DNA from: Comamonas thiooxydans
GTDB taxonomy: Bacteria; Pseudomonadota; Gammaproteobacteria; Burkholderiales; Burkholderiaceae_C
DNA: 64,000 bases
NCBI RefSeq assembly: GCF_002157685.2
Contig: NZ_AP026738.1
Span: forward strand, 4,774,001 to 4,838,000
Direction of reading: 5' to 3'
Below the pieces are notes generated by a model. That model was not told the origin of the DNA and ran no database searches. It was given only the letters and a program-made list of their open reading frames with translations. Made by a program: the position numbers and the translations under genes. Positions within the stretch are counted from its first letter, which is position 1; every line of letters starts with the position of its first letter. This document shows positions 46,002 to 57,238 of the stretch, one piece after another.

Positions 46002-46445
46002 ATTTAATGATTTAAATTTAGCGATTTAGGATGTTCCTCGCTGTAATCATAGCCTCAAAAATACATTGAGTAACAAAAGTTACAAAAGCGTTTATGAATC
46101 CTTTGATTTACATGGCTTCAGACTTGCGGGAACCGCTCAAAATCTCAGCGTTATCTAAAGCTAAAGACCGCATGCGGTAGCTATGAATGTCAAGGTAGCT
46201 GTCGCCTGCCTCATGCGACGTTGATGGATAACTTTTCAGGCCTGGCAGCCAAGCTCATAGACTGACCGCTCCCGGATTGAGTGTGACCACCAACACACGC
46301 TCCCAGTTGCGCGTGTGTCGTGCCGGCCGTAGCCCGCTACACACCTGAAAACCGTCGCTGGGCGGTTGCCTAGGTCGATGCTCGCATGTTCGATAACGAC
46401 TGACTGTTAGGAAACATTGTGGCTACGAGCAGCGTATTCAGAGCC
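46002..46445. other. Gap between the secreted-protein gene and the integrase
   Basis: No gene or clear site seen. The 180 bp next to the secreted gene are AT-rich and could hold its promoter; the rest is GC-rich without an open frame. Confidence 0.5.
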
Positions 46446-48236
46446 TTACAGTGCCGAGGGCTTTACAGGGGTGAAGAACTTGAGGTTTGGGTACACGATG
46501 CGCTCCAGGATTGCACTTTTTACTCCGATATCAAGTTCGCCCTGATACTTCTTGACCACCAATGATGTCTCGCCACCGACGACCGAGTCTTGCGCCTGAG
46601 ACAGGTTGGTCATACTCTGGGCGTGGCCTGTTAGGGATTCAGCGTTCACAACTCCCAAATTGGCCGCACGGTTTAGTAGCGTTGAACGAAACGCATGCAT
46701 GCCTACGATCCGCGCACTAGGCGTCTCGTCACGCAAGCCTGTGTCACGCAAGAACAGGCGAAACCATTTTTCGGCCTCGGTCGCTGCACGTCCCTTACCG
46801 GGCTCGAAACCTGGAAACAGAAGCTTTTTTCCTTGTTTCTTGAGTGCATCCACATAATCAAGAAAGCCCATTCCGATTAGCTGACTATGAATGGGTACCC
46901 TGCGCCTTGAAGATTTGGTTTTGACGCGTTTCTTGACGTTCTCGGCAGCTTCAGATTGCTCGGTGATGTTCAAGTACCAGGCACCTGAAGTTTCGTCTTT
47001 GAGAATGTCGACTACCGGGTTCAACTGGCATAGCTCGTTGACTCGTGCACCTGTGTACAGCCCCAAATGTGGCAGCCAGAACATGTGCAGTTCTTCAGGC
47101 CGTTTGGCGTAGCCAGCCAACTCAGGCCCCATGAATAGGCGTTCCAGCTCTTGAGGACGAAAGGCTCGCTGATGCCCTTCCCCTTCTTCACGACTCCCCG
47201 TGTAGCGGATCCTCTCGGTGGTCAGTGTCGTTGGGAAGCCTTTGTCTTGCCAGTTGGTCCGCGCGGCACCCAGGAAAGGCGTTACGACGGCTTTGTAAGT
47301 GCCTTCGAAGGTAGCGGGCGACATCTCACCCAGCCCAAGACCTGCGACCTCTAGTACCGTCAGCTTCTTCTGACGTGCCACATCCTTCCAGCGGGGTGGA
47401 AGGCGATTGACTACTTCAAAAAAGCGATTGAGGTCAGTCTGTCGCAGAGTGTGGATGGGCTTGTTGCCGACTACATCCAAGAGCATCGGAAGCACCGCAC
47501 AGACCTTTTTGTACATGGCTTCAAACTTGTCGGCCTGGTACTTCTCGATGTAGTCGTTAATGACTTCCGACAGCAGGTGTTGTTCGTGCGTAGCGGTCTT
47601 GGGCGTCGGCACGTCTTCGCCTTCATAGCGACGTAAAAGCTTCTCGTTGGTTCTGATGACTGCCCGGCCGTAGGCGATGGCAAGGCGTCTGAAGTCGCCT
47701 TCGCCCAAGTGATCTTCGTACCGATGCAGGTACAAAAATTGCCGGAGCATTGGCCCCAACACCTCAATGTCACCAACGGCCACAGCTGCCTTCATCTCTG
47801 GCAGGGCGTCAGTGTAAGCGCGTTGGTAGTCCTCAATCTCCGAGACGTCGTAAGTGCCAGTCTCGCGCCGCTTTTCATCTCCAGCCAGAGCCGCTGCCTC
47901 GACATGCTGAGCGATCCGGTCGATGTCTTCGGCCGTCAACTCCTTGAGCACTATGGCTGCCTGGACCTGCCGCGCCGCAAAGAAGTCTGTTTTGCGTTGC
48001 CTGAGCTTGCGCCACTCCGCCTGCAGCTTAGCGTCGGCAACGTGGAAACGTTCTACAGCGAGCCGGTAGTCGGAGGTCTTTAGAGACCTAAGGTGTTCCT
48101 TCTTGCCATCGGCCTGGAGCAGATCTTCGGGGATTCTGCGGCGGTGATAGTAGCGACCATTGTCGTGGCGCACTAGGCCTGTAGGGAGTTGAGGCATGTT
48201 CGGTTCGTCCACGGAGACCGAATCCCTATTCGACAT
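46446..48236 (-). CDS. int: Tyrosine recombinase, island integrase
   Basis: A 596-residue integrase. The catalytic residues are Arg398 (LYTGARVNEL), His514 and Arg517 (MHAFRSTLL) and Tyr564 (VVKKYQGELD). The N-terminal RRRIPEDLL and long SAM-like core-binding region match the large integrases with a DUF6538-type N-terminus. The GTG at 48248 is an alternative start. It lies next to the tRNA, and its promoter region overlaps the right arm-type repeat, so integrase may repress its own synthesis. Confidence 0.93.
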   Translation of the reverse strand: MSNRDSVSVDEPNMPQLPTGLVRHDNGRYYHRRRIPEDLLQADGKKEHLRSLKTSDYRLAVERFHVADAKLQAEWRKLRQRKTDFFAARQVQAAIVLKELTAEDIDRIAQHVEAAALAGDEKRRETGTYDVSEIEDYQRAYTDALPEMKAAVAVGDIEVLGPMLRQFLYLHRYEDHLGEGDFRRLAIAYGRAVIRTNEKLLRRYEGEDVPTPKTATHEQHLLSEVINDYIEKYQADKFEAMYKKVCAVLPMLLDVVGNKPIHTLRQTDLNRFFEVVNRLPPRWKDVARQKKLTVLEVAGLGLGEMSPATFEGTYKAVVTPFLGAARTNWQDKGFPTTLTTERIRYTGSREEGEGHQRAFRPQELERLFMGPELAGYAKRPEELHMFWLPHLGLYTGARVNELCQLNPVVDILKDETSGAWYLNITEQSEAAENVKKRVKTKSSRRRVPIHSQLIGMGFLDYVDALKKQGKKLLFPGFEPGKGRAATEAEKWFRLFLRDTGLRDETPSARIVGMHAFRSTLLNRAANLGVVNAESLTGHAQSMTNLSQAQDSVVGGETSLVVKKYQGELDIGVKSAILERIVYPNLKFFTPVKPSAL

Positions 48237-48238
48237 TT

Positions 48239-48262
48239 TGTGTAGCACCTTTGTGTAGAAAA
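48239..48262 (+). repeat. Right arm-type repeat of the island integrase
   Basis: Two TGTGTAG units 14 bp apart, the second followed by AAAA. It matches 37716-37739 at 21 of 24 positions, lies 62 bp inside attR and overlaps the start of int. Confidence 0.6.
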
Positions 48263-48324
48263 CAAAAGAAATAAGCCGTTGATTTTATGGGAAATCCCAT
48301 GAAATCAACGGCTTAAATGCTATA

Positions 48325-48414
<90 letters not shown>

Positions 48415-48429
48415 TGTGTCGAAGCATCT

Positions 48430-48435
48430 ATTGTA
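48430..48435 (-). promoter_or_regulatory. -10 box of tRNA-Ser(CGA)
   Basis: TACAAT on the minus strand, 15 bases before the tRNA. The -35 is not clear. Confidence 0.4.
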
Positions 48436-48445
48436 GCCTAAAAAA

Positions 48446-49925
<1,480 letters not shown>

Positions 49926-49944
49926 GCAATCAGCTTGCTGTGAC

Positions 49945-50934
49945 TCAATGTCCGGTCTCGGGCGCCTTGCGCACTTCGATTTCCAGGCCCGTGGCCGCGT
50001 CAATCTTCAGACCCTTGGGCAGCGGGAACTTGATGGTTTCCTCGATACCGTCCATCTTGCGCACGGCGACGGCCCCCAGCTGCTTGATGCGTGCGATGAC
50101 CTCGTCGACCAGCACTTCGGGCGCCGAGGCCCCGGCCGTCAGGCCCACGCGGGCCGCATCGGCAAACCACTCTTCCCTGAGCTCGAGCGCGTTGTCCACC
50201 ATATAGGCAGGCGTGCCCAGGCGATCGGCCAGCTCGCGCAGGCGATTGCTGTTGGAGCTGGTCGGGCTACCGACGACGATGACCAGATCCACCTGGGGTG
50301 CCAGCACCTTGACGGCGTCCTGGCGATTCTGCGTGGCGTAGCAGATGTCCTGCTGCTTGGGCTCGCGCACCATGGGAAAGCGCGCCTTGATGGCGGCCTT
50401 GATGCCTGCGGCATCATCGACCGACAGCGTGGTCTGCGTCACCACGGCCAGCTTCTCGGTCTGGCGCGGCGCAACCCTGGCCACATCGCCCTCGTCCTCG
50501 ACCAGGTGAATGCCTTCGGAGAGCTGGCCCATGGTGCCTTCGACCTCGGGATGGCCCTTGTGGCCGATCATGAGGAACTCGTAGCCTTCCTTGGCCAGCT
50601 TGGCGACTTCCACATGCACCTTGGTGACCAGCGGGCAGGTCGCATCGAAGATGGCAAAGCCGCGGCGCTCGGCCTCCTGCTGAACGGCCTTGGAGACGCC
50701 ATGGGCCGAGAAGATCAGCGTGGCGCCGGGCGGCACTTCGTCCAGCTCCTCGATGAAGATGGCGCCCTTGGCCTTGAGGTCGTTGACCACAAAGGTGTTG
50801 TGCACGATCTCGTGGCGCACATAGATGGGCGCACCGAACTTGGCCAGCGCCCGCTCCACGATCTCGATGGCGCGATCCACCCCGGCGCAAAAGCCGCGCG
50901 GCTCGGCCAGCAGGACTTCCTTGGCACCCACCAC
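49945..50934 (-). CDS. ispH: 4-hydroxy-3-methylbut-2-enyl diphosphate reductase
   Basis: A 329-residue iron-sulfur enzyme. The three cluster cysteines are in [22 protein letters not shown] and [14 protein letters not shown], and EVEGTMGQ and SNRLRELA match family positions. It makes IPP and DMAPP in the last step of the MEP isoprenoid pathway. The start is GTG at 50934, one base after the fkpB stop, so the two genes are coupled. Confidence 0.96.
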   Translation of the reverse strand: MVGAKEVLLAEPRGFCAGVDRAIEIVERALAKFGAPIYVRHEIVHNTFVVNDLKAKGAIFIEELDEVPPGATLIFSAHGVSKAVQQEAERRGFAIFDATCPLVTKVHVEVAKLAKEGYEFLMIGHKGHPEVEGTMGQLSEGIHLVEDEGDVARVAPRQTEKLAVVTQTTLSVDDAAGIKAAIKARFPMVREPKQQDICYATQNRQDAVKVLAPQVDLVIVVGSPTSSNSNRLRELADRLGTPAYMVDNALELREEWFADAARVGLTAGASAPEVLVDEVIARIKQLGAVAVRKMDGIEETIKFPLPKGLKIDAATGLEIEVRKAPETGH

Positions 50935-50935
50935 T

Positions 50936-51406
50936 TCAAAGTACCCCGATCAGCTTCACTTCAAACGTCACGGGCTGGCCGGCCAGCGGGTGGTTGAAGT
51001 CGAACAGCACGGCGCCGTCCTCGCGCACCTGCACCACGGCGCCGGCGTAGCTGCCGCTGCCGTCGGGCGTGGGGAACTGCACCACATCGCCAGCGGTGTA
51101 TTGCTCATGCGGGTCGCCAAGCTCGTTCATGAGCTTGCGGGCCACCCACTGCATCATGTCGGGGTTGCGCTCGCCAAAAGCCTCGCCTGCGGGCAGCTCG
51201 AAAGTCGTGTGCGTGCCTTCGGCCAGGCCGATCAGCTTGTCTTCCATGGCCGGCGACAGCTCGCCCGCCCCTAGCGACAGCGTCGCCGGCTTTTCGTTGA
51301 AGGTATTGATCACATCGCCCGCAGGGCCCGCCAGGCGGTAATGCAGCGTGAGAAAAGAGCCTGCCTGCACGACGGGCAGATCCGAAGGGGTTGCGCTTGT
51401 GGTCAT
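50936..51406 (-). CDS. fkpB: FKBP-type peptidyl-prolyl isomerase (SlpA/FkpB)
   Basis: A 156-residue SlyD/SlpA-type [51 protein letters not shown] is the FKBP core with the insert-in-flap domain following, and the C-terminal strand is [17 protein letters not shown]. No His-rich tail. The fkpB-ispH order is widely conserved in proteobacteria. Confidence 0.93.
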   Translation of the reverse strand: MTTSATPSDLPVVQAGSFLTLHYRLAGPAGDVINTFNEKPATLSLGAGELSPAMEDKLIGLAEGTHTTFELPAGEAFGERNPDMMQWVARKLMNELGDPHEQYTAGDVVQFPTPDGSGSYAGAVVQVREDGAVLFDFNHPLAGQPVTFEVKLIGVL

Positions 51407-51521
51407 GAAAGTCCCGATAAACTGGGCTGCATTGTAAGAGCGAGCCTATAACCTCTTCGCCGCCGCGTTGAGATGGCCGGCCCGCTCCTTCCCCGCCTTG
51501 TGCAAGCGAGCACTGACACCC

Positions 51522-52214
51522 ATGCCCATCAAAGACCTGCCCCTGGATGCCCAGCCGCGCGAAAAGCTCGCGCAGCGGGGTGCGGCTGCGCTCTCGGATG
51601 CCGAGCTGCTGGCCGTCATTCTGCGCACCGGCATGGCCGGCAAGACGGTGCTGCAGATGGCGCAGGAATTGCTGGAGCTGCCCGGTGATCGCCAGGGAAC
51701 AGGCGGTCTGGCCGGACTGCTGGCTGCCGACTACCAGGCTTTGACAACCGTCAAAGGCCTGGGTCCGGCCAAGCGCGCCGAGCTGATGGCCGTGCTGGAG
51801 CTGGCCCGCCGTGCCACGGCTCAGCAGCTGCGCGAGCGGGAAGTCTTTTCCTCCCCCGAGGCCGTCAAGCACTATCTGCAGCTGCATCTGGCGGCTAGGC
51901 CGCACGAGGTGTTTGCCGTGCTGTTTCTGGACAGCCAGAACCGCTTGCTGGCTCTTGAAGAAATGTTTCGCGGTACCTTGACGCAAACTTCCGTCTACCC
52001 TCGTGAAGTCGTGCTGCGCGCCCTGCACCATCAGGCCGGCGCGGTGATACTGGCACACAACCACCCCAGCGGCAACGCGCAGCCCAGCAGTGCCGACAGC
52101 TCTCTGACCACCATACTGAAGGCAGCCCTGGCATTGATCGATGTTCGCGTGCTCGACCACATCATCGTCGGGCCGGGCGCTGCCTGCTCCATGGCCGAGG
52201 AGGGTCTGCTATGA
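51522..52214 (+). CDS. radC: RadC family (JAMM/MPN+) protein
   Basis: A 230-residue protein. The N-terminal helix-hairpin-helix region ([32 protein letters not shown]) is followed by an MPN+ domain with a complete metal motif [14 protein letters not shown] and the upstream Glu in [15 protein letters not shown]. Start 51522 gives MPIKDLPL.... RadC proteins are predicted metal hydrolases; a DNA-repair role is historical and doubtful. It overlaps smr by 4 bases. Confidence 0.93.
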   Translation: MPIKDLPLDAQPREKLAQRGAAALSDAELLAVILRTGMAGKTVLQMAQELLELPGDRQGTGGLAGLLAADYQALTTVKGLGPAKRAELMAVLELARRATAQQLREREVFSSPEAVKHYLQLHLAARPHEVFAVLFLDSQNRLLALEEMFRGTLTQTSVYPREVVLRALHHQAGAVILAHNHPSGNAQPSSADSSLTTILKAALALIDVRVLDHIIVGPGAACSMAEEGLL

Positions 52215-52867
52215 GCCATGCACACCGCTCGCTGCAGGATCTGGCCGGCATCTCCCGCCATCTCAAGCAGATGCGCGAACAGGCCGAAGCCCTCGCCCTT
52301 GCGCAAGCCGAGGCGCGTGCAGCGCGCGAGCGTGAGCGCAATCTGTTTGCGCTCAGCGTCGGCAAGGTCACGCCACTGCGTTCGCGCAACGAAGTCAGCT
52401 TTCTGGAGCCGGCCCCCTCCCCTCTGCCCCTGCAGATGGTGCTGGACGAGCAGAACGTGCTGCGCGAAGCCATGAGCGACGAGTTCGATGTCAGCACCTT
52501 GCTGGACGTGGACGATCAGCTGAGCTTTCGCCGCCCCGGCATCGGTCTCGACGTGACACACAAGCTGCGTGGCGGCCACTGGAGCATTCAGCGCCAGCTG
52601 GACCTGCACGGCCTGCGCTCGGACGAAGCCCGCGAGGCGCTGGGCCAGTTCATCCGGCTGTCGCACCGCACGGGCGTGCGCTGTGTGCGCATCGTCCACG
52701 GCAAGGGCCTGGGATCGCCGGGCCGCACCCCCGTGCTCAAGGGCAAGGTGCAGCGCTGGCTGGTGCAGAAGAAAGAGGTGCTGGCCTTTGTCCAGGCCCG
52801 CCCGGCCGAAGGAGGCGCGGGCGCGCTGGTGGTGTTGCTGCAGCCGGGCAAGCGCAAGTTGTTCTGA
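52211..52867 (+). CDS. Smr domain protein
   Basis: A 218-residue protein. The N-terminal half is a charged coiled coil ([27 protein letters not shown]), and the C-terminal half is an Smr domain with [14 protein letters not shown] and [24 protein letters not shown]. Smr domains nick or bind DNA or RNA (SmrA/B in E. coli). Start ATGA overlaps the radC stop, so the two form an operon. Confidence 0.92.
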   Translation: MSHAHRSLQDLAGISRHLKQMREQAEALALAQAEARAARERERNLFALSVGKVTPLRSRNEVSFLEPAPSPLPLQMVLDEQNVLREAMSDEFDVSTLLDVDDQLSFRRPGIGLDVTHKLRGGHWSIQRQLDLHGLRSDEAREALGQFIRLSHRTGVRCVRIVHGKGLGSPGRTPVLKGKVQRWLVQKKEVLAFVQARPAEGGAGALVVLLQPGKRKLF

Positions 52868-52930
52868 GCCCCTTGCTTCCAATCCGATAGCTGCTAGTGC
52901 TTATCTCCATTGGGTTTGAGCCCAGAAGTC

Positions 52931-53959
52931 TCATCTTCCCTGTGGCACGGTATTGAGCGGCAAGGGCAGCGGTCGCATGTTGCGACCGTAAATGCGGCGT
53001 ATGCGCTCGGGCACCGTGGGGTGGGACTCCAGCCAGTCTTCGAGGCGGCTGGCATGGGGTGTTTCGGCCAGCAGCATGTGCTACACGATGCGCTTGTCCA
53101 GTCCCTGGTGGCTGCGCGTGTCCTGCTGCCAGCTGCCGTACTGCTGCTCGGCCAGTTCACGCTGCGTGAGCACCTTGCGCAGCACGCCGCCCAACCCATC
53201 CTTGCTGCGCGTCCACTGCACGGCGCGGGCATCGGCCAGATATTCGCGCTGGCGCGATACGGCGGCCTTGAGCAACTGACCGCCTAGCCAGCCGACAAAG
53301 CCCGCGGCCTGTATGAAGAGACCGAACCATTGCGTAAGAATGCTGTCGCGCTCGCGCAGGCTCTGGCCGAAGTTGTGAATCAGCTCCAGCCCGTAGACCA
53401 TGCCGGCCAGCTGCATGTTCAGCCGCGTGTCGCCCTCGCGCAGATGCGATAGCTCATGCGCCACCAGGCCCTGCATTTCTTCGCGGCTAAGCTGGTCCAG
53501 CGCCCCCTGGGTCACGGCGATGACGGCGTCCTGCGCATCCCAGCCCGCCGCAAAGGCATTGATGGCCTCGGTCCGCGCCAGCACCGCGACCTGGGGCGCA
53601 GGCCAGTGTGCCGCAATGCACATTTCATCGACGATATTGCACAGTTGCTGCTCGGCCAGCGAGCTGCCGGGTCTGGCCTCGCGTGCTCCCACGCGCTGGG
53701 CCAGTTTGCGCCCGCCGTGGCGCAGCTGGTCCAGCTCTATCCAGCAACCGCCCAGCACCAGCAGCAAGGTCACGCCGATATTCACCGTCGCAAAGCCCGT
53801 GGGATAGTCCCAGCCGCCGAATGCCAGAGTGCCCAGCCACCAGGCCAGCATCAGGCCCAGATGCACCGATGCCACCACAGCCAGCACGCACAGGCCGAAC
53901 ACCAGCAGCAACCAGCGCGTGCTGCGCCTGGCTTCGCGCTGTCGCTCCCAGAAACGCAT
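52931..53959 (-). pseudogene. M48 family metalloprotease interrupted by an in-frame TAG
   Basis: Residues 1-292 (53959-53081) read normally: four or so membrane segments, zinc motif VAHELSHLREGD (HELSH at 168-172), and the third ligand region RQREYLADARAVQW. At 53081-53083 there is a TAG where CAG is likely; the same frame continues with HMLLAETPHASRLEDWLESHPTVPERIRRIYGRNMRP to a natural stop at 52931, as expected for the family's C-terminus. The truncated product keeps the active site, so activity may persist. It may be a mutation, a sequence error or read-through. It follows lemA by 4 bases. Confidence 0.8.
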
Positions 53960-53963
53960 GCGC

Positions 53964-54551
53964 TCAGAACCGGACCTGAGGGACGGCGCGTTCCTGCTCA
54001 CTCTGAGTCGAAGCCAGCATGTCCATATGCACAAAACCCACCAGCCGCGCCACGATCAGATCCGGGAACTGTCCGGCCTGGTTGTTGAATTCCAGCACTT
54101 CGTCGTTATAGGACTGACGCGCAAAACCGATGCGGTTCTCGGTGCTGGTTATTTCTTCGCTGAGCTGCTGCATGCGGGCATCGGCCTTGAGCGTGGGATA
54201 GGCCTCGGCCAGCGCCATCAGACGGCCTACCTGACCTCCCAGCACCTGCTCCACAGCCATGAGTGCCCCCATGGCCTGCGCCTTGCCCGGCGACTGGCGC
54301 GCCTTGTCGGCTGCGCTGACGGCCTCGCCGCGTGCGCGAATCACAGCTTCCAGCGTCTGGGCCTCATGCTGCATATAGCCGCGTGCTACCTCCACCAGAT
54401 TGGGAATCAGGTCATGACGGCGCTTGAGCTGCACATCGATCTGCGCGAACGCGTTCTCCACCTGGTTCTTGTGCGTGCGCAAGCGGTTGTAGAGGGCAAT
54501 TGCCCAGATCACGATCACCACAACCACTGCCAGCGCGATATATGCCGTCAT
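53964..54551 (-). CDS. lemA: LemA family protein
   Basis: A 195-residue protein with an N-terminal membrane anchor (YIALAVVVVIVIWAIALYNRL) and a helical LemA domain: NQVENAFAQIDVQLKRRHDLIPNLVEVARGYMQHE, NRIGFARQSYNDEVLEFNNQAGQFPDLIVARLVGF. The start ATG 54551 has GGGAGAGGG before it. LemA proteins are commonly paired with a membrane protease of the M48 type, as here; function is not well understood. Confidence 0.93.
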   Translation of the reverse strand: MTAYIALAVVVVIVIWAIALYNRLRTHKNQVENAFAQIDVQLKRRHDLIPNLVEVARGYMQHEAQTLEAVIRARGEAVSAADKARQSPGKAQAMGALMAVEQVLGGQVGRLMALAEAYPTLKADARMQQLSEEITSTENRIGFARQSYNDEVLEFNNQAGQFPDLIVARLVGFVHMDMLASTQSEQERAVPQVRF

Positions 54552-54596
54552 ACCCTCTCCCTGAAAATTTTCTCGCATCATAGCCAGTCCCAGAAA

Positions 54597-54628
54597 AAAG
54601 CCGCCGTGGCCTTTGGGGCCACGACGGC
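54597..54628 (-). terminator. Terminator of the 5'-nucleotidase gene
   Basis: A 12-bp stem with one mismatch (GCCGCCGTGGCC/GGCCACGACGGC) and a T-run on the minus strand. Confidence 0.75.
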
Positions 54629-54648
54629 AGTGTTTGCGACAACGCAGC

Positions 54649-56739
54649 TTACTTGGACAGATCGAGCTGATATTTGCTCATGCCCTTGCCCGAGCCGTCA
54701 TCGGCCGCCAGCATAGACACGCCCGACAGGCCCGCGGCCTGGGCCACGCTCAAGGCATTGGTGCCGGAGCTGAACACCACCGGGCCGGCCGTCGTCACCT
54801 TGGCAAAGCGCCAGCTCTTGGCTGCGCCATTGGCCGCTCTGGTGATCTGCGGGTTCTTGCGCACATACTCGATCACCACATCGCGGTTCGCATCGGGCGA
54901 TGCCCAGATGGCCGACGAGCCGTCAAGCTTGGGGATGAAGCTGGCACCGCTAGTGGCACGGTAGTTGTTGGTGGCGATCACAAACTCCTGCGCCGTATCC
55001 ATGGGCTTGCCCAGATAGCTCAGGTTCTTGATGCGGCTGCCCAGCGGCTGGGTCACATCGATCTCGTACTGCACATCGGCGGTGGTGAACATATCGAAGT
55101 TGTAGCCCGGGAAGCTGCTGATCAAGGGCTGCTCGGCCGTCTTGTTCACATCGATCTGGTTGAAGCGCTTGGCAGCAGCTTCCAGCCAGCTCTTGATGTC
55201 GGCGCCATTGACCTTCACCGCGTACACGGTGTTGGGGTAGAGATACAGGTCGGCCGCGTTGTAGATGGCGAGCGAGCCGGCTGCCACGTCGGTGAAGTCC
55301 TTGCCGCCCTGGAAGCCGGATTTGAACGGCGCGCTCACCGACAGCACGGGCAGGCTGGCGTACTGGGGCAGATTGGCCTTGATGTAGCTGGCCACATAGG
55401 CCTGCTGTGCCTGGTTGACGATCTGGATCGCACCGGGATCGCCTACATCGGCAAACAGCGTGCTCATGCGGAAGTCAGTGCTGCCTATGGGCGTCTTCAC
55501 ATAGCTGATGGCCGCCTGATGCTGTGCCTCGATCAGCGGCGCAACGGCCGGATCGGCATCCACAAACACCGTGGCACCTGCGGCATCCTTGTTCTGGATG
55601 TTGCGCAGCTCGCTCTTGCTACCGGTCTTGGCTACGCTCCACTTCTTGCCGTCCCATTGCAGCGGCAGCTGGATCACGCCCAGAGCCTTGCCCCAGGAGC
55701 TGGCCATGACCGCAGGCACGCCGTTGATGGTGCCAGCCTGGTTGTCCACACCACTCTGGCTGTAGGCGGGCTTGGCCGACAGATCGGGGAACACGCTGTG
55801 CTGATGGCCCATGACCATGGCATCGATGCCCGCCACCTTGGACAGATACAGGCCGGGGTTCTCCATGGTGGCCGAGTAGGCCGAGCCATCCAGACCACCA
55901 TGCAGCAGCGCCACCACCACATCGGCGCCCTTGGCGCGCAACTCTGGCACATATTTGCTGGCCGTCTCGACCGCGCCTTCGGTGTAGACCTTGCCTTCCA
56001 GATAGCGCTTGTCCCAGTTCATGATGCCCGGCGTGGTGAAGCCGATCACGCCGATCTTGATGGGCAGCCTGACTTCCTTGCCATCGCTGCCCTTGGCCAC
56101 CATGGTGCGTTCCAGCACGGCATAGGGCTGGACCAGCGGCTTCTTGGTCTTGCTGCTGTAGACATTGGCCAGTACGGCCGGATAGCCATTGCCCGCGCAT
56201 TTCTGGCTGGCATCCACGCCATCCACATCCAGACCGCCGCCCAGCACCTGGTTGAGAAAGGGCAGGCCGTAGTTGAATTCGTGATTGCCCAGCGTTCCGG
56301 CATCAAAGCTCAGCGCGCCCATGGCCTTGTACATGGACAGCTGCTGCGTGCAGGGTATGGGCTTTACCTCGGCCTCGTAGTCGGCCAGGGCCGTGCCCTG
56401 GATGGTGTCGCCGTTGTCCACCAGCAGCGTGTTGGCAAATTCCTTGCGAGCCGCACGGATCAGCGTGGCCGTGCGCTCGAAGCCATAGGTCTTGTCTTCC
56501 GCCAGCTTGAAATAGTCATAGCTGCGCACATTGAAGTGCAGATCCGTGGTCTCCAGAACGGCCAGCGTCGCCGTGGCAGGCTGCGCGCTGACAGGCGTTG
56601 TGCTGCCGTCGTCGCTGCCGCCGCAGGCTGCCAGCAATGCTGCACAGCCCACCGCCGTCAGCACATGGCGGCGTTGCTGCAATGCCGAGAAGAAACCGCC
56701 CGAGCGCAGCTTTGCGCCGGGCAAATCGAAATCCTGCAT
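54649..56739 (-). CDS. 5'-nucleotidase / 2',3'-cyclic nucleotide phosphodiesterase lipoprotein
   Basis: A 696-residue protein. The signal is ALLAACGGSDDGS, a lipobox (Cys near 39) after an unusually long, charged N-terminus. The calcineurin-like domain has ETTDLHFNV, VDNGDTIQGT, TLGNHEFNYGLPFLN and VMGHQHSVFPD; the C-terminal 5'-nucleotidase domain has TVYAVKVNGADIKSWLEAAAKRFNQID. It resembles CpdB, which frees nucleosides from cyclic nucleotides and nucleotides in the periplasm. Confidence 0.9.
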   Translation of the reverse strand: MQDFDLPGAKLRSGGFFSALQQRRHVLTAVGCAALLAACGGSDDGSTTPVSAQPATATLAVLETTDLHFNVRSYDYFKLAEDKTYGFERTATLIRAARKEFANTLLVDNGDTIQGTALADYEAEVKPIPCTQQLSMYKAMGALSFDAGTLGNHEFNYGLPFLNQVLGGGLDVDGVDASQKCAGNGYPAVLANVYSSKTKKPLVQPYAVLERTMVAKGSDGKEVRLPIKIGVIGFTTPGIMNWDKRYLEGKVYTEGAVETASKYVPELRAKGADVVVALLHGGLDGSAYSATMENPGLYLSKVAGIDAMVMGHQHSVFPDLSAKPAYSQSGVDNQAGTINGVPAVMASSWGKALGVIQLPLQWDGKKWSVAKTGSKSELRNIQNKDAAGATVFVDADPAVAPLIEAQHQAAISYVKTPIGSTDFRMSTLFADVGDPGAIQIVNQAQQAYVASYIKANLPQYASLPVLSVSAPFKSGFQGGKDFTDVAAGSLAIYNAADLYLYPNTVYAVKVNGADIKSWLEAAAKRFNQIDVNKTAEQPLISSFPGYNFDMFTTADVQYEIDVTQPLGSRIKNLSYLGKPMDTAQEFVIATNNYRATSGASFIPKLDGSSAIWASPDANRDVVIEYVRKNPQITRAANGAAKSWRFAKVTTAGPVVFSSGTNALSVAQAAGLSGVSMLAADDGSGKGMSKYQLDLSK

Positions 56740-56833
56740 GGTTGACCCTGCTTGTTGAAAAACAGGCAGTGTCGGCAGGGCTTTTTACAGCGTCATGAAG
56801 GAAATTTGACGCTTTGAAGCCAAGGGCAAGAAC

Positions 56834-57238
56834 TCAGGCGCCGCGATTGCGCATCCAGTCCGCCGTGTTCATGAAGCTGGCCTTGAGGCGCGTGCGCAAG
56901 GCCTCGGGCACCTCGGTCTCGCCCATGGCCTGATCCATGCAGGCCACCCACTGGTCGCGCTCCTGAATGCCGATCGAGAACGGCATATGGCGCATGCGCA
57001 GACGCGGATGGCCGAAACGGTCCTGGTAATAGTCGGGGCCACCCAGCCAGCCGCAGAGAAACCAGAACAGCTTCTGGCGCGCGTCGGCCAGCGTGCTGCC
57101 ATGGGCGGCGCGCAGTTCCTTGTAGCCAGGCTCCAGATCCATAAGGTCATAGAAGCGGGTTACCAGTTGCTGGACTTTGTCTTCGCCACCTATCCATTCG
57201 TAGGGGGTATCAAACGGGGGCTTTTCTTCAATCTGCAT
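56834..57238 (-). CDS. Group II truncated haemoglobin
   Basis: A 134-residue globin: YEWIGGEDKVQQLVTRFYDLMDLEP, DARQKLFWFLCGWLGGPDYYQDRFGHPRLRMRHMPFSIGIQERDQWVACMDQAM. The proximal His is in LRMRHMPF, the distal-pocket Trp (G8) is in DQWVACM, and CD1 is in the FW/CGW region. Such TrHbII proteins bind oxygen and NO. It overlaps the MFS gene's 3' end by 11 bases, so it is probably co-transcribed. Confidence 0.92.
   Translation of the reverse strand: MQIEEKPPFDTPYEWIGGEDKVQQLVTRFYDLMDLEPGYKELRAAHGSTLADARQKLFWFLCGWLGGPDYYQDRFGHPRLRMRHMPFSIGIQERDQWVACMDQAMGETEVPEALRTRLKASFMNTADWMRNRGA

Noticed and set aside
54613..56745. A 710-codon plus-strand frame
   Set aside because: Antisense shadow of the 5'-nucleotidase gene.
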